A stretch of 64,000 nt of DNA from contig JAMXBD010000112.1 in NCBI GenBank assembly GCA_024138025.1, forward strand, positions 124,001 to 188,000. The letters are read 5' to 3'. Below, piece after piece: positions 13,017-25,320 of the stretch. The translations under genes were made by a program, and so were the position numbers. The notes below the pieces were generated by a model. It was given only the letters and a program-made list of their open reading frames with translations. It was not told the origin of the DNA and did no database searches. Numbering within the stretch: position 1 is the stretch's first letter; each line of letters starts with the position of its first letter. The DNA comes from Combretum micranthum. Its lineage: Eukaryota > Streptophyta > Magnoliopsida > Myrtales > Combretaceae.

Positions 13017-13663
13017 TTTATCCCATTATTTATGTATAGATCCACTTTGGAAAAAATTATTGCCTTCAATCATCATTTCAAATTATTATACCATCTTAAG
13101 TCCTATCAATTATCTTTTGCCATTAAAATAGGTGGAATATTACTAAGATGTGGAGGGACTATGGTTATGAGAAGAGGGAGACATAAATGTGCCTTACCGC
13201 ACTACTCTATCTAGATTTACAAATCCGATTTTATAAACATCAATAGTAACATTAAGGATTACATTGCCCCGCCATTATCAGTAAATCGAGAACTTAAGGA
13301 AAAAAATGAGGTTAAAGAAGTACTTTTCTAGTTGGGTCAAAACTCAAGACCTAATGGATTTAAGGACTTGTTTCCATGCATTTTGATACATAATTAAGCC
13401 CTTCATCAGAGAGAGACTGTGAAAATTTTCTTTGGAACATGTATTATATCCTTTAAACTTATTGAGACTAAATATAGTATTAATTTCTAAAGTCCATCAT
13501 TCGAATATCATAACACAATTTAGACCTTCCTCCTTGGAAAAAAATTTAATGGATATTATATACCATATGTATGGACGTGTAGTGTGTAATTACCAATAAA
13601 ATTTTGATACATGTAATAAATAAAAGAGTAATATCAAATTTATTACCTAAGATTTATGTATGG
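13017..13663. other. Intergenic DNA, no gene recognised
   Basis: AT-rich with short open frames only. It ends at the poly(T) tract that marks the 3' end of the minus-strand LINE. Confidence 0.5.
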
Positions 13664-13800
13664 TTTTTTTTTTTCTTTCCGGTGGCAAAATATTGCATGT
13701 AGGAAGCTATATGAGAGTTTGTACAAGCCAAAAACAAACTATCTAGGCTTAACTTGAGTCCAAAAGGGGAGTGTGAACAACTGCACTCAATCATACTAAG

Positions 13801-16800
13801 TTATAACATGAGCTTGTTAGCATGTTCTTGACAAAAAGTAGAGAAATGATTAAAGATATCTAAAAGGATAGAATCAACAAAAAGGAGATCTGTCTTGGCT
13901 TCACTGAGCTTCCGAGCTAAGTCATGCACGACTATATTGCCCTCTCTAGGCGTCCATAACAGCTGAACCGATGCTATCATCTAGATGAGTTGTCTACAAA
14001 GAACAACAAAGTTAGGTAAATAGTTCGTACAATTTTAGGATACAGTGAGCCACTTTAAAGCATTTTGGGAGTCCGATTCAATAGTCATATTCATTATTTC
14101 CAGTTCTTTTGCATAGTGTAGACCCCAATAGATAGCCTAGATTTCCACTTCCAAAGAGTGCTTGCATGAATATGTTTTCCAAAGCTATCAATACAATGGC
14201 CATTGTTATTACGAAAACAATCACCCAATCTATAAAGTTTACGTTCCACATCTAGGGTTACATCAACGTTGAGTTTCATATGATCTACTTGTTAGGAGAA
14301 TCCTTTCTCGAAGGGGAATTTATTTAATGGACTTCTCTTACTCATCCTCATTGTAGTGTAAAATTCTCTGGATTGCACCCTAATGTGATGAGTGCAGTCG
14401 GGGTTTCCTTCAGGTTTGCCAAAACACAGTCATTTCTACTCTTCCATAGATTCCACAGCGCAAAGTTGAAAAGAATTGGCCATGGTGGGGTTCTTAATTC
14501 TCGAGCACCGTTCCTAGTATTTGCATTAGTCTTCACCCATTCATTGAACAATCTTGAGAGAGAGTGCCTAAATCTTGGGGAGGATGTAGTTGCCTCCATT
14601 TGTCCAGACTCTAACGACACTTCATAAAGAGGTGTTCGAGGATTTCATTGTATTCTTGGCATATTAGGCATATTTCATTAACAGTCATCCTTCGTTTCTT
14701 CAACTAATCTCTAGTCAGAAGGCATCCTGGCATGCAATTCCACAGAAAATTTTGAATTTTTCAGAAAAATTAAGAATTCCATACCAATCTACATCAGGTC
14801 TTTGAGATGCTTCATACTTCTCTGTCATCATTATTTCACATGCAGACTAGATTATGATATGGCCACTGATGTCATACTTCCATGCTCTAATGTCTTCTGT
14901 ATCATCGTCAGTAAGGATGATAGTTCCCAACATTCTACTAATATGAAGATTGATTGGTTAGCCAATAGAATTTTACTTCCAGTGATGTACGCCCCCTCCA
15001 CCCACCCACTAAGCATCTTTAACTGAAACTAGTAGCATTTCTCGGATGAATGGTCCTTTAATAAAAGAGCACGGTGCTCCATGTTTAGTCCAGTTTGTCC
15101 CCTAGAAGCAAGTGTTATAGCCATTCCTAGGTTGACTTATGCAATGTTGATAAACCCATGTGTTAAGGCTTACAGCTTGTTTGAAGACTTTGGATCCCGA
15201 TACCCTGCCATGTTTCTCAAGCCTGTCTTTTATTCTTGTTGCTAAGGGTGTCCATAGCAACTTACTTGTCCTAAGCTTCTAAGTTAACTTAGCTATACTA
15301 GCCTAATTATGTACCTGGAGATCCTAGATAGCCAGGCCCCCCCATTGCATGTATTTTCCTCCTATCCCCCGATCCCTGCAAGACATCCCTCACAATCTTT
15401 TCTGCTTTATAGAGAATAGATTTAAGGATGTAAGTGGCCTGCATGAAGTATCCTAAAATACCCTCCGAGGTGGACTTAATAATAACATGCTGGCTCAATG
15501 TAGATAAAAGATTGGCTTTCCATCCTGTTAACTCTCATTCTTGGTCCTTCCAGAATCCGGTCGGTTGTTTCCTTTTTGATATTCCCATTTTCCCATAGAT
15601 TAAACCCTAGATATCTTCCAATATTCTCTGCAGTCTTCATGTTCAAGATATTAACTATATTTTTCCTAGTACCAGAATTTGTATTCTTTGAGAAGTAAAC
15701 CCTCGATTTATCACAATTGATCTTCTAACCTGACACATTCCCAAAAGCCTACATGAGGTCCAGCATTACTCCGACATTCTCTCAGAGGCCTTCCCCATGA
15801 GAATAAGGTCATCGGCAAAGAAGAGATGAGAAAAATTCCCGTTAACACCCCATAATCTGATTGGCTTCCACCATTTCAAATCAATTGTAGCCTGTATCCA
15901 TATGCTTAACATTTCCATGGCTAGGATAAAAAGGTATAGAGATATTAGATCTCCCTAATGTAGGCTACGAGAACTATTGAAGTATGGGGACATCTCGCCA
16001 TTAATGATTATAGAGAAGGAGAAAAGGATAGACATGAGGCAATTAGCTTAACCCATGGTTAAGGGAAGTTCAAAGCTATTAGAGCTTTACGGATCATGTC
16101 CCATTCAATTCTATCATATGCCTTCTCTAAATCAATCTTAACAATCATCAACCTTTCTCACCTTGTATTCAAGAGCATCTATTTATCATCTTTTGCATGA
16201 AAATTATGTTATTTGTTGTAACTCTTCCTAGGATGAAGCTGGATCAGGTAGGGCTAATGCTATCCAGTAACGGTCTAAGCCTTAGAACCAGTATTTTTGT
16301 GATGCACTTATATACTGTGGAGTAGAGACTTATTAGGTGAAACTCTATTAGGCGTCTCACACCTATTTTCTTCGAGATCAGAACCAACAGTGTTTTATTT
16401 AGATATTCATTCACTTTTCCAGTCCTAAAACAGAATTAGACCAATTTAAGTACAAAACCCCCACATAATGCCAACAATGTTTGTAGAAACAAGCATTTAA
16501 ACCATAAATCCTTATGCTTTCCTTGATGCAATACTTTCATGCCTACCCAAATTTTTTATCTGTTAAGTATACTACCGAGAGCAAGCAAGCTAGTCTTCTT
16601 GTAATTGGGTTCTACCAATATGTGCAAACAGATTTTCTAGACTAACCATAGTCTTCTCTAAGGAAAACAACTTGTGGTAGTAATTAATCGTGGTTGTCTC
16701 TATCTCTATCAAAGAAGTTATCCAATTTCCAACCTCATCTTCTAGCCCCAGATTCTAGATTTAGTACGTCGCAGCAAGGTTGAATTGGGGAAGAACCTTA

Positions 16801-17904
16801 TATTATGCTCCCCATTCACAATCCAGTTTAAACATGCATTTTGTGCCTAGAGTGTTTCTTCATATTTGAGAACTACATTTAGCTCTTCAAAAGTCAAATG
16901 GAACTTGCTCAAGTTATCTTGAGAGGGGTTGGAATGAGATCATCTTGAAGTTACTGATCCTTCCCATTATCTTCCTTTTCTAGTCTCCTAGTAAGCCAAA
17001 AACTTCTCCAATTCTAAGCTTGTCTGTAAAGGCTTTCAAGCTCTCAGTAGAAATGCCAGAATTAGAGGGCCAAATTTGCCTTACCCAATCAAAAGCTAGG
17101 ATTTTGTATCCACATATCTTGGAACCGAAAGTGTCTTCTATTCTTATTCCTTCTCTCCCTCTCAAAGGTGCTGTATTTAGGAGGAGCAAACAATGATCGA
17201 AGATGGAGTAATCCAGGTGGAAAATTTTGGTTTCGGGAAAAAGGTTTATCCATTGCTAGTTACCCTATGCTCTATCAATTCTAGTCATCATTAGGTCTCC
17301 AATACTCTTACTTCTTTTAGACCATGTGTAGGGTTTCGCCATGAACACTAAATCAACCATGTTACACTAGTTCATACAATTTTAATATAAAGTGGCTCTT
17401 GATTGATTTACATAAGCACTCCCTCCCTCCCCTCTCCCCTCCCCCCTACTTTTCATTATGATTTTAAATTTCATCAAAATCACCAATAATGGTCTATGGT
17501 CCTTTAATTATATTAGCAACTTTCTTTAAGTTCTCCCAAAGCTCTTTTCTTTCGCCTATTCTAATACTAGCATAGATAGGTGAAAAAAAAAAAAGAACAG
17601 TTAGGGGACAATATCTAGACATGTAGGTGGACTTCCTATTGGCTCGAGAAAAGAGTGTCCACCATAGCGTCTACTTCATTCCATAAGATCAGAATACCTC
17701 TACTCTTACCATTGGCTTCCACACAGTGCATCTTGTTGAAACCAAGCTTTCTGTGTATTTGGTCAGCAACTTGCCTTTGCATTCTTGTTTGCAAGAGTAC
17801 CATCATATGAGGTTGATGGATTTGGTAAAGCTCCCTCATCGCAGTTTAGCCCCAGACCTTCCCCCCCTCCCCCTGATGTTCCATGCCAACAACTTAAAAG
17901 GCAT
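13801..17904 (-). pseudogene. LINE ORF2 remnant: endonuclease, reverse transcriptase, RNase H
   Basis: ORF2 of an L1-type LINE nicks target DNA and reverse-transcribes its own mRNA. The likely start is ATG at 17904, giving MPFKLLAWNIRGRGG, the usual N-terminus of the AP endonuclease (WN-RG box). The endonuclease continues at 17839-17636 with MRELYQIHQPHMMVLLQTR and a RGILILWNE segment. The reverse transcriptase catalytic FADD is intact at 15819-15808 in the context SHLFFADDLIL. zf-RVT to linker sequence is at 14620-14348 (LFNFALWNLWKSRNDCV). RNase H begins KLNVD near 14280 and ends in GNIVVHDLARKL, with a stop at 13803-13801. Many in-frame stops and frameshifts break the 4.1-kb span. Confidence 0.8.
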
Positions 17905-18534
17905 ATAATCAGTATGAGCATTGTTTTGACCAATCATCATATTATCCAGTCTAGTGATGATCATTCTACTCCAGCATCAATAGTCTCAGCCAGATGAAGA
18001 ATTATGAAGCTCAATTTTGAGCCATTGTGGCCTCATATTAGCCATTATCATCATCAGGATAGTCTCCTTTAGCCTGAATAGCGAGGTCGTTACCTCTGCT
18101 ATCTCCATTTTAAACAATGCAGCATTGATTGGAAGATAAAGTGGTGGGTCTTCGTGGAGTAGGATCTTCTCCACCATATAAATGCAGGTCTTTCCCCATC
18201 TTCAAAAGACCATTAATAGTCATAGAATCTTCGGTGTGCTGACTTATATAATTTCGAGAGTTCCCTCCCTCGTTATATTTATCTCTATGTCGTGAAGGCA
18301 GCCTCTAGTCTCCTTCTCGGAAACAAGTCCTAGTAAAGGAGCTTTAGAACCTAGTTCATTCTCAAAGTGGGCGTGGTGTTGGAACTGTTTCCACCACGTC
18401 TACTATGAACATTATTAAGTACTCGTGCTAGGGCGCTGGTTAAGTGGCTGATGTTAGACTTGCTCCCCACATTACCGACTGGGGATGAAGGATTTTCAAC
18501 ACCATGTTTAGTCACACGTTGTGTACCATATCGT

Positions 18535-19906
18535 CTAGCTTGTTGTTTGAAGCTCCTGAGTCAAGTTTGCCTTTCTATTTTGGAGGATTTGGGGATGCGT
18601 TCTTTGGGTATTAAACTCTGAAATAGTGTTTAAGTCTTCATTTTCCTTATTAGACAAGGACTCTGATGTTGAGTTGACTTTTGATTTTCCCATAGTGATA
18701 TTATGGCGGTTATTCATTGTTCCATTGGTTTGTAAGTCGACCTTTTCTAGAGGACTTTCCACGAGCCCTTCTATCTTATTAACTTGTCAACATTAGTCTC
18801 CTTTTCCCTAAGCTAGGAGGTACTTGTTGCTTTTCCACATGGGTGCTACTTTTGTCCCTTTTTTTCTTCTCCACAGGGATCCAATCGTCGTATCTATCCA
18901 CTTGAAATTTCTTATCCCTACTTTGTATGTTTTCAACTTTGTGTGAAAGATTATTAGACTGTTCCTCCCTATTATCTACTGGCATTTTAGCTCCTACTGG
19001 TGGATTGATGCTATCACTTTGGAATATACACCCATTTGTTGAAGAGTGGCCCACACAACCACACACAGTGCAGAAAACAAAAAAGCCCTCATAGTGCACC
19101 CAATAGGGTTTTTCGTCAATTATTAGTGTATGTATCAATGGCTTTGTGTAGTTGATTTGTACATAGAGTCCAGCAAATTGACCTCTTTCAATTTGTGAAG
19201 TGAACATATTGAAACGTAGAACCGTACCTAAGGCTTTTCTAATTTTTCGTAGAACATCCTCACACTAGTACTCAATCGGTAAGCCATTAAGCCTCGCCCA
19301 AATGACAATATGTCAAAACCTTCTCCCTCTGGGTCAAAATCCATCTCCTAAAGGCCAAAAAATGACCGTTTAAGAACCAGGGTCCCTCTTTAATGACGAA
19401 CTGAGGTTCTTCTTTTATAGCAAACTAGACCTAATAAAAATCATTACCAATACTGATCATATTCAAACTCCTAATTCTTTTGCAGATAAAGCAAAGTTTC
19501 CTTAGGAGAACTTTATATCCAGGGTTAGGTCCCATTAATTTCACAATCAATATATGTTTCTAGAATCAACAAAATTTATTTTTTTTTCTTCTTTTCAAAA
19601 AAGGATCTTACATATCCCTATACCTTGTGATTCATAATCTTCATTATGATTATTATCCGCCTCCATATTATAATCATCCTTATCTGAATCTACAACATTA
19701 GTCTCATGGAAGAACACCGTTTCATAGGCTCCCAGGATATTCACTACAGCCATATCACGATATGATTAGGAAAACTGGTTAATCATTTGGTTACGAAAAA
19801 CCACAAATTCATTAGCCTCAGAAGGCGAATCCGGTTGTACATCATCAATCACTCTCTTTTTCCATCGTCGGAAAACATCACTCTGGTGATCTTTTGATCG
19901 CACCAT
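18535..19906 (-). pseudogene. LINE ORF1 remnant: DUF4283-like and zinc knuckle
   Basis: ORF1 proteins of plant L1 elements bind element RNA. The likely start is ATG at 19906 (MVRSKDHQSDVFRRWKKR). A DUF4283-like stretch with GPWF and LNGLPIEY-type motifs, in shifting frames, spans about 19450-19160. The longest open piece, 19207-18779, has RFNMF-type text, then KPYWVHYEGFFVFC and a CCHC knuckle (C-x2-C-x4-H-x5-C; the last spacing is one longer than usual). A Ser/Asn-rich tail follows to about 18535. Stops and frameshifts make it a pseudogene. Confidence 0.72.
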
Positions 19907-19950
19907 TCAAAAGTCATTAGGGTTTTCTCTAGGGTTTATTGAATTCATTA

Positions 19951-20240
19951 GCCTTTTTTTTTTCTTCTGTTCATAGAATGAATTGTAGGTTGATTAATAA
20001 TTACATGTCATGTGCACATAATACATGGATATAATACTTATTGAATTGATTTCCACATGCTTATTTAACTTTTCTAGCAATATTATACCTTCTTAGCCAA
20101 TAAGCTAAAGCCACTCAGCCCACTCTTAGAGTCTATTATTTCTTCTAACCAAAGTGCATTCACACCAACGGTCAATTTAGGACAATATAATGATTACTCA
20201 TGAATTTTTTTTTACTTCTTGGATAAACAAAGAGTTGTGC
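19951..20240. other. Short spacer between the LINE and the next repeat
   Basis: No gene or clear element is seen. Confidence 0.5.
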
Positions 20241-21265
20241 GTAAGGACGAACACAAGATTATATGATTGGGGGTTGGACTTTAATTAAGTTAATCTTATA
20301 ATTATTTAGTTGTATTAACTCACTATTACAATTATATTACATCTTATATATTAAAAGACACCATTCAAACAATATTAAGAGTATTCACTGCATTTCATAA
20401 GAGCTTATATACATGTCACTTGAAAATTAAGTATTAATAAGAAATCTAGAGTTAATATTTGAATAAGTTTTGTTTTTAACAAAAATAAATCATAAAATAT
20501 ATCCAAATATGATATCTGTTCAATAATTGATGTTCATTTTCTTAACAATAACTGTAGAAAAAAAGTTACTAAATCAAATTAAATAATTAATGTGCAATAT
20601 GATCACTTTTAGCATAAATATATCATAAAATATAGAGTTAATATTTGTATAAGTTTTGCTTTTAACAAAAATAAATCATAAAATATATCCATATATGATA
20701 TCTATTTAATAATTCATGTTCATTTTCTTAACAATATTTGTAGAAAAAAATGTTACTAAATCAAATTATATAATTAATGTGCAATATGATTGCTTTTAGC
20801 ATAAATAAATCATAAAACATATTTAGATATGATAATATCCAATAATTCATACACATTTTAACAATAATAATTACAGAAGAAAAAAGGTTCATAAATCAAA
20901 TTATGTAATTAGTGTACAATAAGATTCAATCGTAATATGGATAATATAATTTTAGTTAGATATAATTTTATGATTAAATAATTTAATGTTATTAATTATT
21001 GTGAAAAAAAAAGTTAAAAAAAAGAGAGACAGAGTAGTTTGTGTAATAACTGCATGCTGAAAAGGTAAAAAATGTAATCAATAGGATTTGAACCCATGAC
21101 TTGATAAATGTAAAAATAATACTTAACCACTACACTGCACTTACTCTTATGTTTTAGTTTGCTCTTTATAATATACATATAACATATAATTTTTTCCTTT
21201 TTGAAAATATTCAAAACTTAATTTTTCTTAGGTCTAAGGGGCCGCGGCTCCCATTGTCGTTGCGG
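20241..21265. mobile_element. Repeat family A copy 1, about 1 kb non-autonomous element with internal tandem units
   Basis: It shares sequence end to end with the split copy at 52735-55758. The left end has AAGGACGAACACAAG; the right end of the other copy reads as the inverse of AAGGACAGACCTAGGG, so terminal inverted repeats are likely. It contains two to three tandem units of about 180 bp (starting near 20450, 20636 and 20813) that share AAATCAAATTATATAATTAA and TTAGCATAAATAAATCA. There is no protein-coding frame. The class is uncertain; the ends resemble hAT or CACTA-derived elements. Confidence 0.6.
21075..21140 (-). other. tRNA-like promoter module (A box and B box) inside repeat A
   Basis: On the minus strand AGTGTAGTGGTTAAGTA resembles a tRNA A box. 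About 35 bp further, GGTTCAAATCC matches the B-box consensus. The spacing is that of a tRNA gene, but I cannot fold a full cloverleaf. The equivalent place in the second copy (about 55570-55640) has a decayed version. It could be a SINE head captured by the repeat. Confidence 0.45.
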
Positions 21266-21309
21266 CGTTCCCCCTTCCCCTCTTTCCCCCTAAAAAAAAC
21301 AACAAACCC

Positions 21310-22089
21310 ACCCTTGGTTTTGTGTTAAAATTAGACATGACTAAGACGTGTGATATAGTGGAATGGGTCTTTCAAAACAATTATGTAAAAGATGGGTATT
21401 TTTCAAATTCAAATCCATTCGAAAATGAATTGTTTGATGTTGATATGGTATTACAATTTTTAACTGGGAAAAGAATTGGCCATATTCAATTTATTAGAGA
21501 CATTAGACATGGGAATCTAATATCTCTATATATCTTCCTACGAGAAATTCTTTATCAAAGATGATTAATAAAGCTAATAAAATGGGATAATCTATGGATT
21601 TATGATGAGTAAATCATATAGGAAGGTCACAACGTTTCGAATAGTTCATTTAAGGTCATAATGTTTAGAGAAGTGAGTCAATTGAAGTCACCATTGGCAT
21701 GTATCAATAAGAGAAAAATTTAGTTAAAAGTTAAAAGATCCACTATGTTGTGACACCTATCAATAATGATCTCAATTAATCTACTTCGCTAAATGTTGTA
21801 ACCTCAAATGAACAACTCCAAACGTTATGACCTCAAATGAACTTACCTCCAAATGTTGTGACTTCCAGTATAATTTACCCAATTTATAATTAAAAGGAAT
21901 AGTCCCTAGCATTATCTATATTCTCTTTGCTAATGATGTTTTTCTTTAAGGGAACTTCAAGATAATTTGTAGGTGTTGAAAGAGCATATTCAAACTTACT
22001 GTGGTGCCTCTTATCGACAAGTGAAGTTTTAGATATCATCTTTGTTTCCAACAAATTACTTTACTTTTTAGTGAAGGACGATTACTACT
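21310..22089 (+). pseudogene. LINE-2, part a: reverse transcriptase core (5' truncated)
   Basis: A plus-strand LINE fragment opens inside the reverse transcriptase. The text LKLDMTKTCDIVEWVF (about 21325) matches the RT block LKLDMxKAYDRVEW. FLTGKRIGHI and RDIRHGNLISLYIFL follow. After an inserted foldback element, the catalytic motif reads FAND (21926-21937) where FADD is expected, then a frame like LKEHIQTYCGASYRQVKF. It stops at 22089, where a gypsy element interrupts it. Its continuation starts at 29726. Confidence 0.72.
21607..21881. repeat. Foldback/MITE element inside the LINE-2 reverse transcriptase
   Basis: The left arm GAGTAAATCATATAGGAAGG and the right arm (inverse of TTCCAGTATAATTTACCC) pair over about 100 bp with high similarity. 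The flanks ATTTATGAT (21598-21606) and ATTTATAAT (21882-21890) look like a 9-bp target duplication with one change. That would fit a Mutator-like MITE. LINE reading resumes directly after it. Confidence 0.65.
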
Positions 22090-23006
22090 TGATGAAGCGG
22101 CATCTAAGGATCCACTATACATTCCAATTGGACTAGTCACATGAGCTAAAGCTAAGAAGATGAGACAGGCGTTAGGAGAATTCGTTGAAGAAACTTGGAA
22201 GAAACAAGCCTTGCATAGAGATCTCTCATTGGACGATGGTCGGAACATTGTTAACGTTGTACGAGCCTTTGGAGACTCATTAACTTAATAAGAATTGAAT
22301 TTGTGCACGCAGGGTCCAACACTGCCTTATGCCGCCGGCATTCCATCGCAACACTGCTAGTATTGCTCAACCAGCCAACCTTATAGCATTAATTTTGGAT
22401 GGTCTTATTTTTAAGCATCTACGTTGCCAACATAGAGTATTACACTGTCAACATACTTAGGAGACAATAATGACCAGTAGTGATTTCTTTAAGGCCACCT
22501 CGAATACTGGCAATGATTTCATCTACATTGCCTGTGCTGCTATATACGCCGCTGGCGTACACTTCCTAGAACGTGCGATGTTTAATTTTCTTTTATACGC
22601 AACTTAGTTTTAGGAATGCCAGTGTACCTTCTAGCATACGTCTGTGCACAAGATCTATTTGAGGCGTTTCAATTTCCTTTGTATGTTTTATATATTTGGT
22701 TTTGTTTTGTATGAGCAATTAATTTTCTAATGAATATTGATTTGAGAGAGTTTTCTCCTTTAGTTCCATTATGAACTTGTGAACTTATCAAGATTTGATC
22801 TTGTGGCGTTCAATTCTATTATAAAACCTTTGTTCTAGTTCGCAATACAACTTAGGGTAAAGGTTCCATCTTTTTATACCTTTGGTTCGAGTTTAAAATA
22901 CAACTTTGGGTCAAGATCCATCCCAATCTAATTTAGCTTTCCTAACGGCTGCTTCCGCAAACTAATCGTTGGGTTTCAGGTTTAATATATCTAGAGTTTG
23001 CACATC
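22090..23006 (+). repeat. Left LTR of the gypsy element
   Basis: It begins TGATGAAGCGGCATC and pairs with the right LTR beginning TAATGAAGCAGCATC. It ends near GAGTTTGCACATCT. It contains repeated GCCGGC/ACGCCGC words. It is about 917 bp. Confidence 0.85.
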
Positions 23007-23011
23007 TGTTT

Positions 23012-23023
23012 TGGTATTAGAGC
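23012..23023 (+). promoter_or_regulatory. Primer-binding site of the gypsy element
   Basis: TGGTATTAGAGC differs by one base from TGGTATCAGAGC, the sequence complementary to the initiator Met-tRNA 3' end. It lies a few bases after the left LTR. Confidence 0.8.
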
Positions 23024-23686
23024 TTTGGTTCTAAATTAAGTTATCTATCTTTCTTTTCTTTTGTCATAATTTGTTCTTGTTTATTGTTTTTTGGTTTTTG
23101 TTTTGTCATTTCTTGTTCTCTTCTTGAGGAAATTGATTTTAAGGTTTATGTTGAAATCTCAAATCTTGAGAATCTATGATAAAAGAGAGTCTTTTAGAGT
23201 TTCTTTGTTGAGAAAGTTGCGATCTTTAAGATATAAGGTTTAGTACAAAAAAAAAAATGAAAATTCATCAAAAAAAAAAGAAAAGAGAAAGAAATCATGA
23301 AAAAAAAAATTCTTGATATTGTTCATTCTTGAATTTATTCTTGATTCATTCTGGTCTTTCTGTTCTTGCACTTTGAATTAGTCTTGACATTCCTTCTTAA
23401 ATCTTTGTGTTCCTATTTATTACTTAATCTTGATCCGAAGGCTATTCTTTCCTCATTCAATTAAGTCACAAGTGTAATCTTGATTAAAGCATCAATGAGT
23501 TCAATATAGGACTTAGGAGAAGGACTATCGAGTGGTAAAAGGCAACGAGAGGTGAGTCTATTATTGAGAAAAGCCAAGTGAATGAGATACCAGAGGAGTG
23601 TTATCGATTAGAGAGAAAACATGCGAAGGAGTGTTTGAGATTTTATTCTTTGTTTTGCTAACTTTGATTGCAGGTGTTCAAGTAAG

Positions 23687-24780
23687 ATGAGTTCTAAATC
23701 AAATTCTAAAGAGCAATCGGGAATTGACTAAGATTTCATGGAGTCAGTGAAAAATTTATTGAGCTATTGTTTCGAGCCAATGAGGAATCTAATGAAAGGT
23801 GGGAGAGATTAGAGAATAGGATAGCTGAAATAGAATGAAGATAGCAACAACCACAACTTATATGACAAAATAGGCAAGGTGGAAGGAGGATATAGGAGGA
23901 AGAATTTGAGGTTGGCTTTAGTGATGGAGGTAGTGACATGGATGATTACGATGGGAGAGATAGGATGCCAAGAAGGAGATATAGGAGGCAAAGGAATGAT
24001 TGGGTGGATCATAATTTAGGGAAAACTAAGATGAAGATCCATCCATTCCAAGGTAAAAATGATCCTGATGCTTACCTTGAGTGGGAATGAAAGTGGAGTT
24101 GATGTTTGATTGTCATCGCTATTCTGAGGAGAGGAAGATCAAGCTTGTTGCAGTCGAATTTACTAATTACGTACTTATTTGGTGGGATCAATTGAATTTG
24201 AGTAGGCAAGGAATCATGAGAGGCCGGTTGACACATGGGATAAGATGAAGGCGATCATGAGGAAAAGATTTATCCTTAACCACTATATTAGGTATTTATT
24301 TAATAAATTGCAAAGTCCTACTCAGGGATCCAAGAGTATAGAGGAATATCATAAGGAGATAGAGATAGCTATGATCCGAGCCAATGTAGATGAAGATAGA
24401 GAAGCAACAATGGCTAGATTTCTATGTGGCTTGAATCGAGGTATAGCTAATGTTGTGGAATTGCAGCATTAGGTAAAGCTGGAAGACATGGTACACATGG
24501 CCATGAAAGTAGAAAAGCAACTCAAGCGTAAAGGAGTAGCAAGGTATGGATTTAATTCGAATTGGAATTTTAACCCTTCTTGGAAATCAAATTGGAGTAA
24601 AAAGGATGATAAATTTAAGGATTCCAATAAAGGAAAGGATAAGGAAGTTGGTAAGAGAAGGATAAGTCCAATTCTCAAGGTAGTAGGAATTGAGACATCA
24701 AGTGTTTCAAATGCTGGGTCATGGAGATATTTCACCTCAATGTCCAAACAGGAGGACCATGATGATGCGAGAAAGTGGTG
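23687..24780 (+). pseudogene. Gypsy gag remnant
   Basis: Gag forms the particle that packages element RNA. The likely start is ATG at 23687 (MSSKSNSKEQSGID), followed at once by a stop. Further on, in changing frames, come an Arg/Asp-rich linker and KIHPFQGKNDPDAYLEWE. A long open piece (24245-24472) follows with MRKRFILNHYIR, TQGSKSIEEYHKEIE and MIRANVDEDREATMARFL. These are the canonical blocks of the plant retrotransposon gag domain. The expected zinc knuckle near 24700 is degraded. Several stops and frameshifts rule out function. Confidence 0.82.
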
Positions 24781-25320
24781 ATGTTGAGATTGAAAGTGAG
24801 CATGAAAGTGAGAATTCTATGCCTCCATTGGAGGATGATGATGACCTAGTATATGCAGTTCAAGGTGAATCTTTGGTGATCCAACGTGCCTTAAGTGTGC
24901 AAATTAAGGAGGTTGATAGTGAGGAGCAGCGGGACAACATCTTTCATACCCGTTGTCATATCCATAATAAGGTATGTAGCTTGATCATAGACAGTGGTAG
25001 TTGTACTAATGTAGCTAGTACCTTATTAGTTGACAAGTTAAATTGCTTGTTGTAAAACATCCTTGACCATATAAGCTTCAATGGTTAAATGAGTGTGGGG
25101 AAGTGAGGGTAAATAGGCAAGTGTTAGTCTCTTTCTCTATAAGGAGTACAAAGATAAAGTTTTGTGTGACGTGGTGCCTATGCATGCTAGCCATATTTTG
25201 TTGGGAGACCGTGGCAGTATGATAGAAAGGTTATGTATGATGGATTTAGAAATGTATATTCATTTGTTATGGATGGTAGGAGTGTGAAGCTTGCACTTTG
25301 TCTCCTAGACAAATCTTTGA
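24781..25320 (+). pseudogene. Gypsy protease region remnant
   Basis: After an acidic linker the frame reads RCHIHNKVCSLIIDSGSCTN followed by VASTLLVDKLN. That is the aspartic protease region of plant gypsy elements, with the catalytic triplet as DSG instead of DTG. The frame then breaks near 25055. In shifted frames the text HILLGDRG and MIERLCMMDLEMY continues the usual linker between protease and reverse transcriptase. Confidence 0.75.

Larger units (their letters stand above)
13664..19950 (-). mobile_element. Nearly full-length, decayed L1-type LINE (non-LTR retrotransposon)
   Basis: Read on the minus strand it has the plant L1 layout. There is a short 5' leader, then ORF1 with a DUF4283-like region and a CCHC knuckle. 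ORF2 follows with AP-type endonuclease, reverse transcriptase, zf-RVT region and RNase H. A 3' UTR of about 125 bp and an A-tail (T-run at 13664-13674) complete it. Both ORFs carry stops and frameshifts, so it is not autonomous. The 5' end near 19950 is approximate and I found no convincing target duplication. Confidence 0.85.

Noticed and set aside
21075..21140. A genuine tRNA gene
   Set aside because: A and B boxes are present but an acceptor stem and full cloverleaf could not be formed, and it sits inside a repeat.
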